The notes under the pieces were generated by a model. It had not been told where the DNA came from, ran no database searches, and saw only the letters and a program-made list of their open reading frames with translations. 64,000 bases of DNA from Afipia massiliensis (GTDB lineage: Bacteria; Pseudomonadota; Alphaproteobacteria; Rhizobiales; Xanthobacteraceae), in assembly GCF_014203115.1 (NCBI RefSeq), contig NZ_JACHIJ010000009.1, positions 39,759 through 103,758 on the forward strand. Direction: 5' to 3'. This document shows, one piece after another, positions 49,266-56,851 of the stretch. How positions within the stretch are numbered: the first letter of the stretch is position 1; each line of letters begins with the position of its first letter. The position numbers and the translations under genes were made by a program.

Positions 49266-49832
49266 TCAGGGCAACCGAACTGGCCGGGGGACCATGGTCT
49301 GCTTCACATAGGCTTCAATCGCGGAAAATCCGGAAGCCTTCGGCATGCCTTCGAGAACCTCGCCGGGTGTGCACCAGGGATATGGCAGGCCGGAAAGCCA
49401 ATTCATTGTCGCCGCGAGTTCAGTGGCCGGGAACATGTTCATCACATCGATAGTGATGACCAGTTTTTCGACCAGACCGCCCGAACCGAAATGCCAGTCG
49501 TAGCGCCCGCAGCCGACCCGTACCTGTCCGTCGCTCTTGGCGGACATTCCGACCAGCCAGTGGCACGAAAAGTGACGGCGGTCGGCGTCCGACGGACGCG
49601 AGAGGCAAACCGTGTAGACGTTTTCGTAGTCGATGCCGAAACGATGAACCAGAACGTCCGCGATGGCCTTCACGCCCTTCGCCGTGGCTGGAAACGAAAT
49701 GGCGTCGGTCTTCACCACCATTTCAAGCTCGGCATCCGGAGCGAATGCGCGCTGCATCAGGAACGGCCGGTTGCCGTCCTTGGCGAGAATGTAGGTCTCA
49801 ACGGCGTCAGCGGGGCTAATCATGATGTCCAT
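49266..49832 (-). CDS. SnoaL/NTF2-like hypothetical protein
   Basis: The 188-residue product has the shape of an NTF2-like fold: an N-terminal helix (SPADAVETYILAKDGNRPFL), M-Q-R-A-F-A-P-D-A-E-L-E and a later pair of strands (HFSCHWLVGMSAKSDGQVRV). Many such proteins are small enzymes or ligand binders. The start at 49832 or an ATG at 49823 is likely; the longer TTG form is less convincing. It lies 51 bases after the XRE regulator on the same strand and may be cotranscribed. Confidence 0.65.
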   Translation of the reverse strand: MDIMISPADAVETYILAKDGNRPFLMQRAFAPDAELEMVVKTDAISFPATAKGVKAIADVLVHRFGIDYENVYTVCLSRPSDADRRHFSCHWLVGMSAKSDGQVRVGCGRYDWHFGSGGLVEKLVITIDVMNMFPATELAATMNWLSGLPYPWCTPGEVLEGMPKASGFSAIEAYVKQTMVPRPVRLP

Positions 49833-49883
49833 CGGTTCAGGCGTTGTTTTCCGCTTGTAGGCGATGAACGAGAGGACACGCAA

Positions 49884-50723
49884 TCACCGCGGCTGCATCG
49901 CGCGCATCTTGTCAGCGGTCTTGTCGTCCGCCGGAAAGAACGTCTCCAGCGCCAGTTCCGACAGCGTGACATCCAGCGGCGTGCCGAACACCATCGTGGT
50001 CGAAATGAAACTCAGCACATCGTCGCCCATCCGCATCTGGAACGGGACCGCAAGACTGTTCTCTGCGCCGACGAGATGCGGCGTCTTCCGTGCTGGAATC
50101 GGATAGGTCTTCAGCTCATCATACAGCGCGATCAGCACAGGATCGGCGGTTGCCTCGCACTGGCGATGCAGGCGCTCCAGCAGATGCGCGCACCACTCGG
50201 CCAGATTGACGGTGAGCGGCGCGATCCCCTGCGGATGAAAACTCAGGCGCATCACGTTGATGGGCGGCGCCAGCAGTGACGGCGTGACGCCGGTGAGGAA
50301 CGGCGCGATCATCGCGTTGGCCGACACCAGATTCCAGTGCCGGTCCACCGCCAGCGCCGGATAAGGCTCGTGCGCCTTCAACACGGTTTCGACCGCCTGA
50401 CGCGCCGCGGCCAGCGCGGGATCGTCGAGCGAGCGATTGGGAAATGCCGGCGCAAATCCCGCGGCCACCAGCAAAACGTTGCGCTCGCGGAGCGGCACGT
50501 CGAGCCGCTCGGCAAGGCGCAGCACCATGTCGCGCGACGGCGCGGCGCGGCCGGTTTCAACGAAACTCAGATGCCGCGCGGAAATCTCGGCATCGCCCGC
50601 AAGATCGAGTTGGCTGAGATGCCGGCGCTGCCGCCACTCGCGCAAATGATCGCCGAAGGCGTTGGGTCTGGCCTTGGCGGCGGATTTGACGGCGCGGCGC
50701 GCCGAAGACTGTGGGTTCATCAT
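49884..50723 (-). CDS. XRE family regulator with MmyB-like ligand domain
   Basis: The 279-residue protein has an N-terminal helix-turn-helix (LREWRQRRHLSQLDLAGDAE, then S-A-R-H-L-S-F-V-E-T-G-R) and a C-terminal MmyB-like domain that includes YPALAVDRHWNLVSANAMIA, a fold thought to bind small hydrophobic molecules. The first 20 residues are basic. A following SnoaL-like gene may be its target or partner. The gap upstream holds the inverted A/B repeat pair. Confidence 0.9.
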   Translation of the reverse strand: MMNPQSSARRAVKSAAKARPNAFGDHLREWRQRRHLSQLDLAGDAEISARHLSFVETGRAAPSRDMVLRLAERLDVPLRERNVLLVAAGFAPAFPNRSLDDPALAAARQAVETVLKAHEPYPALAVDRHWNLVSANAMIAPFLTGVTPSLLAPPINVMRLSFHPQGIAPLTVNLAEWCAHLLERLHRQCEATADPVLIALYDELKTYPIPARKTPHLVGAENSLAVPFQMRMGDDVLSFISTTMVFGTPLDVTLSELALETFFPADDKTADKMRAMQPR

Positions 50724-50732
50724 GGCTGAAAC

Positions 50733-50806
50733 CTAGTGTCCCGAATCCGACGTTCGCCCCACTTGCAGCGCCCTCTTAGCGAACGTCGGATTCGAAAGGA
50801 CACTAG
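50733..50806. repeat. Palindromic repeat B, copy 3
   Basis: Termini CTAGTGTCC / GGACACTAG enclose GAATCCGACGTTCGC / GCGAACGTCGGATTC. Differences from copies 1 and 2 are again matched in both arms. It lies 10 bases upstream of the XRE start and precedes repeat A, the reverse of the order at the other two loci. Confidence 0.9.
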
Positions 50807-50819
50807 GAAATTATAACTT

Positions 50820-50897
50820 GTAGCGTGGCTTTGGTTCGCTAGTCCGCAAACGGATCCCCGTTTGAGGACGATGCGGACTAGCGAACCGCCACGCTAC
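50820..50897. repeat. Palindromic repeat A, copy 3
   Basis: Termini are GTAGCGTGG / CCACGCTAC, changed from CTAGTGTGG / CCACACTAG in both arms at once. Inner arms are GGTTCGCTAGTCCGCA / TGCGGACTAGCGAACC. It is 13 bases after repeat B and 87 bases before the next gene. Confidence 0.88.
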
Positions 50898-50984
50898 CAT
50901 GCAGATTTCGCACGTTCCATTACCTGCAAGGTAATCGATTTGGTCCCGCCACCGGATCATCTTCCGCACCACAGGAGATGACCG

Positions 50985-51233
50985 ATGACCACGCATGACC
51001 GCCCAACGAGCCGCCCAACCGCCGCCATCAGCCGTCCCGCCGACGCCTTCAATTGGGCCCTCCGGCTCGCGACACGGATGACGGCGCGCTCACTCAACAT
51101 GCCCGAGCCTCTGCTCCACCACACCGGCGCGTTCGTGTTTGCGCATGTCGCTGCCGCTGAGCGGCGCGCCGTGAAAACCCTCTGCCCGTTCACCCTGCTG
51201 CGTCAGGCCCTCGCCCGCCGCCGCAAATCCTGA
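50985..51233 (+). CDS. Small hypothetical basic protein (82 residues)
   Basis: The product reads TTHDRPTSRPTAAISRPADA and continues with a helical Arg-rich part (NWALRLATRMTARSLNMPEP, later RQALARRRKS). CAGGAG precedes the ATG at 50985. No family is recognised. It lies 36 bases before the four-helix membrane protein gene on the same strand and may share its transcript. Confidence 0.6.
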   Translation: MTTHDRPTSRPTAAISRPADAFNWALRLATRMTARSLNMPEPLLHHTGAFVFAHVAAAERRAVKTLCPFTLLRQALARRRKS

Positions 51234-51269
51234 TCGTCCAACCACCGACCAACCCAAAGGAGAACCATC

Positions 51270-51671
51270 ATGATCAATCCGTCCCTGTTCCTTCGCCGCG
51301 CTCTTCAGATCGACGCCATCTTCAGCGGAGCCGCCGCGCTGCTGCTGGTGTTCGGCGCCGGTTTCCTTGCTTCACTGCTGAACCTGCCTGAAGCCTTCCT
51401 GCGCAACACCGGCCTCGTCCTGGTGGTGTTTGCGCTGGGCGTCGGCTACCTCGCCTCGCGCGACATGATGTCGAAGACGGCGGTATGGGCCGTGATCGCC
51501 ATCAACGCGGTCTGGACCATCGACAGCATCGTGCTGCTCGCCAGCGGCTGGGTCTCGCCCAATCTCCTCGGACAGGCTTTCATCGTGATGCAGGCGATCG
51601 CCGTCGGCGTGTTCGCCGAGCTGGAGTTCGTCGGGCTGCGCAAGAGTGCGAGCGCCGTCACGGCCCGCTGA
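51270..51671 (+). CDS. Hypothetical membrane protein with four helices
   Basis: The 133-residue protein has four hydrophobic segments: FSGAAALLLVFGAGFLASLL, NTGLVLVVFALGVGYLASRD, VWAVIAINAVWTIDSIVLLA and a last one around LLGQAFIVMQAIAVGVFAEL. It resembles small integral membrane proteins common in rhizobia; function is unknown. AAAGGAG precedes the ATG. A good terminator follows. Confidence 0.75.
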   Translation: MINPSLFLRRALQIDAIFSGAAALLLVFGAGFLASLLNLPEAFLRNTGLVLVVFALGVGYLASRDMMSKTAVWAVIAINAVWTIDSIVLLASGWVSPNLLGQAFIVMQAIAVGVFAELEFVGLRKSASAVTAR

Positions 51672-51690
51672 GGGTCATTATCCCGAAACA

Positions 51691-51726
51691 AATGCCGGGC
51701 CGGATACGCCATCCGCCCGGCATTTT
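51691..51726 (+). terminator. Terminator after the four-helix membrane protein gene
   Basis: ATGCCGGGC-C-GGAT-ACGCC-ATCC-GCCCGGCAT forms a long stem with one bulge and is followed by TTTT. It starts 20 bases past the stop. Confidence 0.8.
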
Positions 51727-51811
51727 CCCATTCGATAAAAGTTTATCGATCTCCGTTCCGGCCATTTAATTCAAACCGGCTAGCTTCCGCGTGTCGCCAT
51801 GGGAGCCGAAT

Positions 51812-52015
51812 ATGTCGGTTATTGAAGCGGAATTTGGAATGACCACCGAAGACACGTTCGATCATCGCCTGCCGCTCGTCCTGCTGCGCGAACGGCGCCG
51901 CGAACTGGTGATGCAGATGGGCTCGGGAGCGCCTTCGATCTCCAAGGCCCTGATTCAGGAAATCGCGGCCGTTCAGCAGACCATCAAGGCTGTCGAAGCC
52001 GTCATCGCCGAATAA
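51812..52015 (+). CDS. Small hypothetical helical protein (67 residues)
   Basis: The product reads SVIEAEFGMTTEDTFDHRLP, then LLRERRRELVMQMGSGAPSI and a C-terminal helix ending AVIAE. It looks like a helical hairpin. GGAG lies 9 bases before the ATG at 51812. No family is recognised. Confidence 0.6.
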   Translation: MSVIEAEFGMTTEDTFDHRLPLVLLRERRRELVMQMGSGAPSISKALIQEIAAVQQTIKAVEAVIAE

Positions 52016-52138
52016 CGGATCGAGCCGGCGCAGTATTCATCCACAGCCTCAAGCGGCCATGCCCTTGCCGGGAGCGCCGCGGGCAGGCTTCAGTCCCCTC
52101 ACCGCAATCGTGCGGCGCATCTAGTCCGGGGACTTGCC

Positions 52139-52315
52139 ATGAATCTCAGCGCGCCATCTTTTCCGATTTTCCTCGTATCGATCATTCTCGCCATTCTCGC
52201 CGCGCTCACGGTCTATGCGCGGGTCAAAATCCCGTTCATCAGCGGCCACGGATTTGCGACGCTGGGGATCAGCTATCTGCTGCTGCTGGCCGGCAACATG
52301 TTCAAGGGCCTCTAG
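52139..52315 (+). CDS. Small two-helix membrane protein (58 residues)
   Basis: The frame begins NLSAPSFPIFLVSIILAILA, has a short basic turn (TVYARVKIPFISGHGFATLG) and a second helix (ISYLLLLAGNMFKGL). CGGGGA precedes the ATG at 52139. Its stop codon TAG lies inside the remnant of the palindromic repeat at 52312, so the repeat fixes the C-terminus. It is too short for most gene callers. Confidence 0.6.
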   Translation: MNLSAPSFPIFLVSIILAILAALTVYARVKIPFISGHGFATLGISYLLLLAGNMFKGL

Positions 52316-52328
52316 TGTGGGACACTAG
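52312..52328. repeat. Collapsed A/B palindrome remnant
   Basis: CTAGTGTGG (left end of repeat A) is fused directly to GACACTAG (right end of repeat B) and followed by ATCGC, the same bases that follow repeat B copy 1 at 9953. This is what a deletion from the start of A to the end of B would leave. It supplies the stop codon of the gene at 52139. Confidence 0.75.
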
Positions 52329-52373
52329 ATCGCGCTCGCGCGTTCCACGGCGAATTTGAACCGAGGCAGAAAA

Positions 52374-52820
52374 ATGCTCAACGTGGCCTTCCCCATCGCG
52401 CTCGCTTTCGCGGCGGGCATCAGCATTGTCATTCAGCAGGCTCTGAACGCAAACCTGCGGACCGCACTCGACTCGGCCGCGTGGTCCGGCTTCGTGAGCT
52501 ATTTTGTCGGTGTTCTATGCATGGCCTTGCTGGCGATTGCGTTGCGCGACCCGATTCCGTCGGCCAGCGTCGTGAGCCGCATCCCTTGGTGGGCATGGAG
52601 CGGCGGTCTCTTTGGCGCTATCTTCATCGGCCTGGCGATCTATCTGGTCCCGCTCCTTGGCGCGGCCACGTTCATTTCGATTCTGATCGCCGGTCAGATG
52701 ATCGCATCGATCACCTTCGACCACTTCGGCTGGCTTGGCCTTGCGCAACGTTCGATCGATTTGCCGCGCCTTCTCGGCGCGGCGCTCCTGATCGCGGGCG
52801 TGGTTCTTATCCGGCGCTGA
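52374..52820 (+). CDS. DMT-type small membrane protein (DUF606)
   Basis: The 148-residue protein has about five membrane helices and the DUF606 layout, beginning LNVAFPIALAFAAGISIVIQ, with AWSGGLFGAIFIGLAIYLVP in the middle and LPRLLGAALLIAGVVLIRR at the end. It is a half-size drug/metabolite transporter relative of unknown substrate. GAGG lies 8 bases before the ATG at 52374. It is convergent with the SET-domain gene. Confidence 0.85.
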   Translation: MLNVAFPIALAFAAGISIVIQQALNANLRTALDSAAWSGFVSYFVGVLCMALLAIALRDPIPSASVVSRIPWWAWSGGLFGAIFIGLAIYLVPLLGAATFISILIAGQMIASITFDHFGWLGLAQRSIDLPRLLGAALLIAGVVLIRR

Positions 52821-52855
52821 CCGAAGGCCTGCCGCCGGAAACCGGAATGTGGAGT

Positions 52856-53554
52856 TTATGACGCGCGGTTCGCGCGAGCCGGGCTTTTTGGCTGTACGCG
52901 CCCAAGCGGCTTGGTCCGTGCCGCCTTGGTCTTGGTCGGCTTGCCGGTGCCCCGCGCATGCGCGTTGGCCTTGACGCCGCTGAGCGTGTTCCGCTTTGCC
53001 GCCTTCGACGTCGTAACCTTGGCAGCCGCCTTCTTTTTGCGAGCGTCCTTGGCCGCCTGCTTATCCGCCTTTTTGGCAGCCTTCTTCTCGGCCTTCAACT
53101 TCAGTCGCAGCTTTTCGGCGCGGGCCTCGGCGCGCTTTTTCGCCCGCTTCTTCTCGCAGTGATCGCACTTGCAGCCGATGGGCTTGAGGAAAATCTTGAA
53201 GTAGTCGGTGCCGTAATCGTAGTTGATTTCCTCGCCCGGCTCGATGGTCTTGATGGCGCGGATCACGACCTTGCGCTTGCGCGAACTAACGTCGGACTCG
53301 GCATTCGGCCTGCAGGCGTGGTTGATGTAGCGGGCGATGTTCTTGCGCACCGACCCGTCGATGGTCCAGCGATTGTTGATTTCGAACAGATACTTGTTGT
53401 CGATGTCGTCGTGCTTCTTGTTCTTCGAATCAAGCATCGGCCCGAAATAGCGGATGATCTTGCTGCCCTTCTTGATCTTCTGGGTGGCGAAGAGACCGAG
53501 CCCGGTTTTGGACCGGCCGATGCGATAGGGCTTGCTGGACGAGATTTCGGGCAT
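52856..53554 (-). CDS. SET-domain protein lysine methyltransferase with a lysine/alanine-rich tail
   Basis: Residues about 8-120 of this 232-residue protein form a SET domain: S-K-T-G-L-G-L-F-A at 15-23, R-Y-I-N-H-A-C-R-P-N at 75-84 (the SAM-pocket N-H-x-C-x-P-N) and E-E-I-N-Y-D-Y-G at 108-115 with the catalytic tyrosine. C-K-C-D-H-C (128-133) resembles a post-SET zinc site. Residues 134-232 are Lys/Ala/Arg-rich, like histone H1 or bacterial H1-like tails, and may bind nucleic acid or be its own substrate. Homologues occur in some bacteria; the target protein is unknown. Confidence 0.9.
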   Translation of the reverse strand: MPEISSSKPYRIGRSKTGLGLFATQKIKKGSKIIRYFGPMLDSKNKKHDDIDNKYLFEINNRWTIDGSVRKNIARYINHACRPNAESDVSSRKRKVVIRAIKTIEPGEEINYDYGTDYFKIFLKPIGCKCDHCEKKRAKKRAEARAEKLRLKLKAEKKAAKKADKQAAKDARKKKAAAKVTTSKAAKRNTLSGVKANAHARGTGKPTKTKAARTKPLGRVQPKSPARANRAS

Positions 53555-53767
53555 GGCTCACTGCAAACGAAACGAGGACAACTGAACGAGGACACATAAA
53601 GCGCGCTGACAGTGCTTCTAATGCGATTCCGCTCATGATGACACGTTTTTCGCACGCACAGCATGAACGATCCACACGCCTGATACGACCAAAGAGACTA
53701 TCCGTGTGACAACACGGCCTTTCATAACGGGTTCCAGATCATGCCGGGCGACGACCGATGCATTACG

Positions 53768-54436
53768 ATGACATCTTTGCTGCTGGCCTGCGTGTATGCG
53801 GGCCTCATGGGTCCTGCGTCCGGGCAAACCGCTCAAAATATCAGCAACTACAGCTCAACCGCCGAGAAGGATTGCCGGAAACTCAAGGGCGGCAGCGCCG
53901 ATGACGACGGCGGAACGCGGATCTGTCCCGGTCCTTCGGGACTTGTTGTCGTGGTGAGCGAAGGCGACCTGCGCGAGACCGTCTCGGTTGGGCGGAATGC
54001 GAAGGAAGCTTCCAGCGAACCTGCCGCGAAAGCCTGGTTCGGGCCGTTCAGTTCAACCACGCCGACCATTGAATGGCGCCGGACCGCCAAGGACAAGCCG
54101 CCTTTCGCGATGATCCAGCGCTGGCATCTGGCCGATATCGAGGATGAGGGTAAGGACGGCCGCCCGATTGCCAAGCAGCTTCTCGTGCTGACTAGGCTGC
54201 AGCCCGGCAGCGCGTATTCCGCAGAAGTGGGCACCGGTTCTGCGAACAGAATACGCGCAAACTCTGAAAATGCGGTGTGTCACGTCGCGTACATCGACGT
54301 GAAGGCCAATGCCAATCCGAATGATCTGGCCCGCGAGGCCGCGGACACCATCGCCCGTGACTTCAAATGCGGAACTGACAGGGTGCAGGTGATGGGCGCG
54401 AGCGGACGGGCGGTGAAACTGGCGCTGCCGCGCTAG
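53768..54436 (+). CDS. Hypothetical exported protein (222 residues)
   Basis: The product has a Sec signal (TSLLLACVYAGLMGPASGQT), then a mature domain with cysteines in E-K-D-C-R-K-L-K, T-R-I-C-P-G-P and E-N-A-V-C-H-V-A-Y near the end. The core GLVVVVSEGDLRETVSVGRN is beta-rich. Similar proteins occur in rhizobial genomes without known role. The ATG at 53768 begins the signal peptide. It ends 8 bases from the convergent TetR gene. Confidence 0.7.
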   Translation: MTSLLLACVYAGLMGPASGQTAQNISNYSSTAEKDCRKLKGGSADDDGGTRICPGPSGLVVVVSEGDLRETVSVGRNAKEASSEPAAKAWFGPFSSTTPTIEWRRTAKDKPPFAMIQRWHLADIEDEGKDGRPIAKQLLVLTRLQPGSAYSAEVGTGSANRIRANSENAVCHVAYIDVKANANPNDLAREAADTIARDFKCGTDRVQVMGASGRAVKLALPR

Positions 54437-54444
54437 AACTCTCG

Positions 54445-55185
54445 CTACGCGGGCCGGCGCTCCATCAGCATCGCAGCTAACAGCGTCTCTTCAGTGGTGC
54501 CAGGCGGCAGGCCCTGCATGATCGGCGTCAGCCGGCCGTCGAGATAGAGCATCGCAAAGCCATGCACCATCGACCAGATCCGCGCGATGTCGGCCGCCTG
54601 CTCCAGCGTCAGGTGGTCAGGCGCGACATCTTCGTGACGGCGGGCCGCAACGAGATCGGCGAGTTTATGGAAGGCAGCGTCGGCTGCCTCCTGCAACGCG
54701 GGCCTGGCCTGATCGAGCCGCTCCCCTCGAAACATCAGCTGGAACATGCACGGATTTTCACGCGCGAACGCGACGTAAGCGCTGGCCTTGCGGGCCGCCG
54801 CGGCATCAGGTGCGGTTTCGCTGCGCACTGCCGCGCCAAGCTTCTCCGTGAAAATCTTGAAACCGATCGCTGCCAGTTCGCTGAGCAGTCCGGTGACGTC
54901 GCCGAAGTGATGCGACGGCGCGGCATGGGAGACGCCTGCCTCGCGCGCCACCGCCCGCAGCGTCAGCCCGTTGATCCCGTCACGTTCCGCGACCCGCTTG
55001 GCCGCCTGAAGCAGGGCCTCGTGCAAATCGCCGTGATGATAGGGCTGGTCGCGATCAGGTTTGTGTACGGATTTGGCCGCAGATGGAGAGATTTTTTTCG
55101 CAGACAGGCGCTTGGGCAGCGGTTTTTTACGCACCGTTGCAGCTTTGGGGAGTTTTTCCCGCCGTGTTGCGTTCCGAGCACCCAT
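54445..55185 (-). CDS. TetR/AcrR family regulator with basic N-terminal extension
   Basis: The 246-residue protein has about 47 basic residues (RREKLPKAATVRKKPLPKRL) before the TetR helix-turn-helix (YHHGDLHEALLQAAKRVAER, then LTLRAVAREAGVSHAAPSHH). The C-terminal ligand domain matches the TetR_C_33/WHG type, with a final RIWSMVHGFAMLYLDGRLTP. It is divergent from the three-gene membrane operon, and palindromes lie between them. Confidence 0.9.
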   Translation of the reverse strand: MGARNATRREKLPKAATVRKKPLPKRLSAKKISPSAAKSVHKPDRDQPYHHGDLHEALLQAAKRVAERDGINGLTLRAVAREAGVSHAAPSHHFGDVTGLLSELAAIGFKIFTEKLGAAVRSETAPDAAAARKASAYVAFARENPCMFQLMFRGERLDQARPALQEAADAAFHKLADLVAARRHEDVAPDHLTLEQAADIARIWSMVHGFAMLYLDGRLTPIMQGLPPGTTEETLLAAMLMERRPA

Positions 55186-55207
55186 GCACGCAATTTAGGT
55201 ATGCATG

Positions 55208-55284
55208 TTGACGGTGTCAAGATTTTCCTTGACGGGCCCTCCGGCGGCGGCTAAATGCATCTTTACATCGTCAAGATATTTTCC
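55208..55284. promoter_or_regulatory. Candidate TetR operator region upstream of the 55296 gene
   Basis: TTGAC-GGT-GTCAA (55208-55220) is a perfect 13-base palindrome. GTCAAGATTTTCC (55216-55228) is repeated as GTCAAGATATTTTCC (55270-55284). These lie between the divergent TetR gene and the membrane operon. A dimer site plus repeated half-sites is a plausible reading. Confidence 0.45.
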
Positions 55285-55295
55285 GGCAGGCAGCC

Positions 55296-55865
55296 ATGGC
55301 CCTCTTTCTGATCCTTGCCCCGTTCGCCACCTTCGCCTCGCTGATGATGTTGACCACGGTCAAGATCAGCCTCGCGGCAAGCGCAGTGGTTGCCTTCGGC
55401 CTGGTGTGCCGAGATATGGTCGGCGGCCGCTCGATCAAGATATTGACCACCGGCGCGCTCATTCTTTTTGCATCGCTGGCCGGATATCACCTGATCGCCG
55501 CGACCGAGATGCATCCGACCTCGGTCCGCCTCGCCGTCGATGGCGGCGTGCTCGCTATTGCGCTGGGTTCGATCGCGATCCGCCTGCCCTTCACGCTGCA
55601 ATACGCACGGGAGATGGTCGATCCTGAAACACTCAAGCAGCCGCGCTTCCTGCGCACCAACTACATTCTCACCTGGGTCTGGAGCGCCGCTTTCGTTCTG
55701 ATGCTCGTCGCCGACATCGTGGCGGTCTATCTGCCCAGCATGCCGTTATGGGTTTGCGCCGCGATCACATTCGCTGCCCGCAACAGCGCCTCCTACTTCA
55801 CGCAATGGTACCCGAAGCACGTTCGCGCCGGGGTCGCGGCCAGCGCCAGTACGGCCGCCGCCTGA
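55296..55865 (+). CDS. Hypothetical membrane protein (189 residues)
   Basis: The product has about five to six helices, starting ALFLILAPFATFASLMMLTT, with a second group around WVWSAAFVLMLVADIVAVYL. It ends with a soluble stretch rich in Ala. No family is recognised, but the following genes are IspZ-like, so a role in cell envelope or division is possible. It is the first gene of a probable operon under the TetR regulator. Confidence 0.75.
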   Translation: MALFLILAPFATFASLMMLTTVKISLAASAVVAFGLVCRDMVGGRSIKILTTGALILFASLAGYHLIAATEMHPTSVRLAVDGGVLAIALGSIAIRLPFTLQYAREMVDPETLKQPRFLRTNYILTWVWSAAFVLMLVADIVAVYLPSMPLWVCAAITFAARNSASYFTQWYPKHVRAGVAASASTAAA

Positions 55866-55908
55866 TCCCGACAACAGCGCAAATCGTTTCAGCCTCAAGG
55901 AGCCTTCA

Positions 55909-56274
55909 ATGGCCCGCACTGCCCTCAAGATCCTTCTCGGCTTCCTGTCGACCGCCGTGTTTTTTGCAGCCTTCGTTCTCATCGGCGACGTTCTGCTGGC
56001 GGCAATCGCCGCCACCGCCGTCGTCGTCGTCCAGTTCGTGTTCGGACGAACCACCGGCGCAAAACCCAGCGTCTCGATGTGGGCGAGCCTTGCGATTGTC
56101 CTCATCCTCACCGGTGTTTCGCTGAAGGGCGACGACGTGACCGCTTCGCTGGCGTCAGAGACGGACGTCACGGGCTCGGTCGCCAACTGTGCCTGCACAC
56201 CTGCGGATAAGGTGCGACGCCTCGCGGTCCCGTTCCGACAAACGCCAACGGCACCCGCGCCCGGCGGCGTGTGA
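55909..56274 (+). CDS. IspZ-like N-terminal half, diverged (121 residues)
   Basis: The first 75 residues parallel the N-terminal half of the next gene's product: K-I-L-L-G-F-L-S-T-A-V-F-F matches K-L-F-A-D-F-F-S-T-I-V-F-L, and both have a M-W-A-S-L or T-W-A-S-L segment at the same point. After that it does not follow the IspZ fold and ends with a polar Pro/Ala-rich tail containing two cysteines. It looks like a duplicated and truncated copy. It starts 44 bases after the 189-residue gene. Confidence 0.75.
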   Translation: MARTALKILLGFLSTAVFFAAFVLIGDVLLAAIAATAVVVVQFVFGRTTGAKPSVSMWASLAIVLILTGVSLKGDDVTASLASETDVTGSVANCACTPADKVRRLAVPFRQTPTAPAPGGV

Positions 56275-56277
56275 TAC

Positions 56278-56832
56278 ATGGCCGGAGCCCTTCGCAAGCT
56301 TTTCGCAGACTTCTTTTCGACCATCGTCTTTCTCGCGGTCTACGCCGCGACCGGCGACATCCTGATCGCGACCGGCGTCGCCATCGCGGGTGCTGTCCTC
56401 CAGTTCATCCGCTCGCGGATCAGGCAAGAAAAGCTGGATATCATGACATGGGCGAGCCTCGGGCTCGTCATCGTGCTCGGCGGCGCGACGCTGCTGACCA
56501 AGGACCCCCGTTTCGTTCTGCTCAAGCCCGCGATCGGCCATTTCGCCATCGGCACGATCATGCTGCGCAAGGACTGGATGCTGCGTTACTCGCCGCCGAT
56601 GGTCCGCGAAACCGTTCCCCACATCGCCACCATCGCCGGCTATATCTGGGCCGCATTCATTTTCCTGCTGGGGTTTGGCGTGATCGCCGTGGCCATGACC
56701 GGCGACATCAAACTGTGGGCGATTTACGTCTCGGTGGTCGCCGTCGGCGCCAAGATCGTGGCATTCGGCATCACCTGGATCATCCTGCGCGTCGCCATCG
56801 CGCGGAAGCTGCGCGCGGCGGCGGCAGCCTGA
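56278..56832 (+). CDS. YciB/IspZ-like septation-family membrane protein
   Basis: The 184-residue protein has five or six helices and the family signature G-G-A-T-L-L-T-K-D-P-R-F-V-L-L-K-P plus GHFAIGTIMLRKDWMLRYSP. YciB (IspZ) proteins act in cell envelope synthesis and division. It starts 4 bases after the truncated copy, so the two are translated together. It is convergent with the isochorismatase gene. Confidence 0.85.
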   Translation: MAGALRKLFADFFSTIVFLAVYAATGDILIATGVAIAGAVLQFIRSRIRQEKLDIMTWASLGLVIVLGGATLLTKDPRFVLLKPAIGHFAIGTIMLRKDWMLRYSPPMVRETVPHIATIAGYIWAAFIFLLGFGVIAVAMTGDIKLWAIYVSVVAVGAKIVAFGITWIILRVAIARKLRAAAAA

Positions 56833-56851
56833 AGCAGGTGCCAATCCACCA

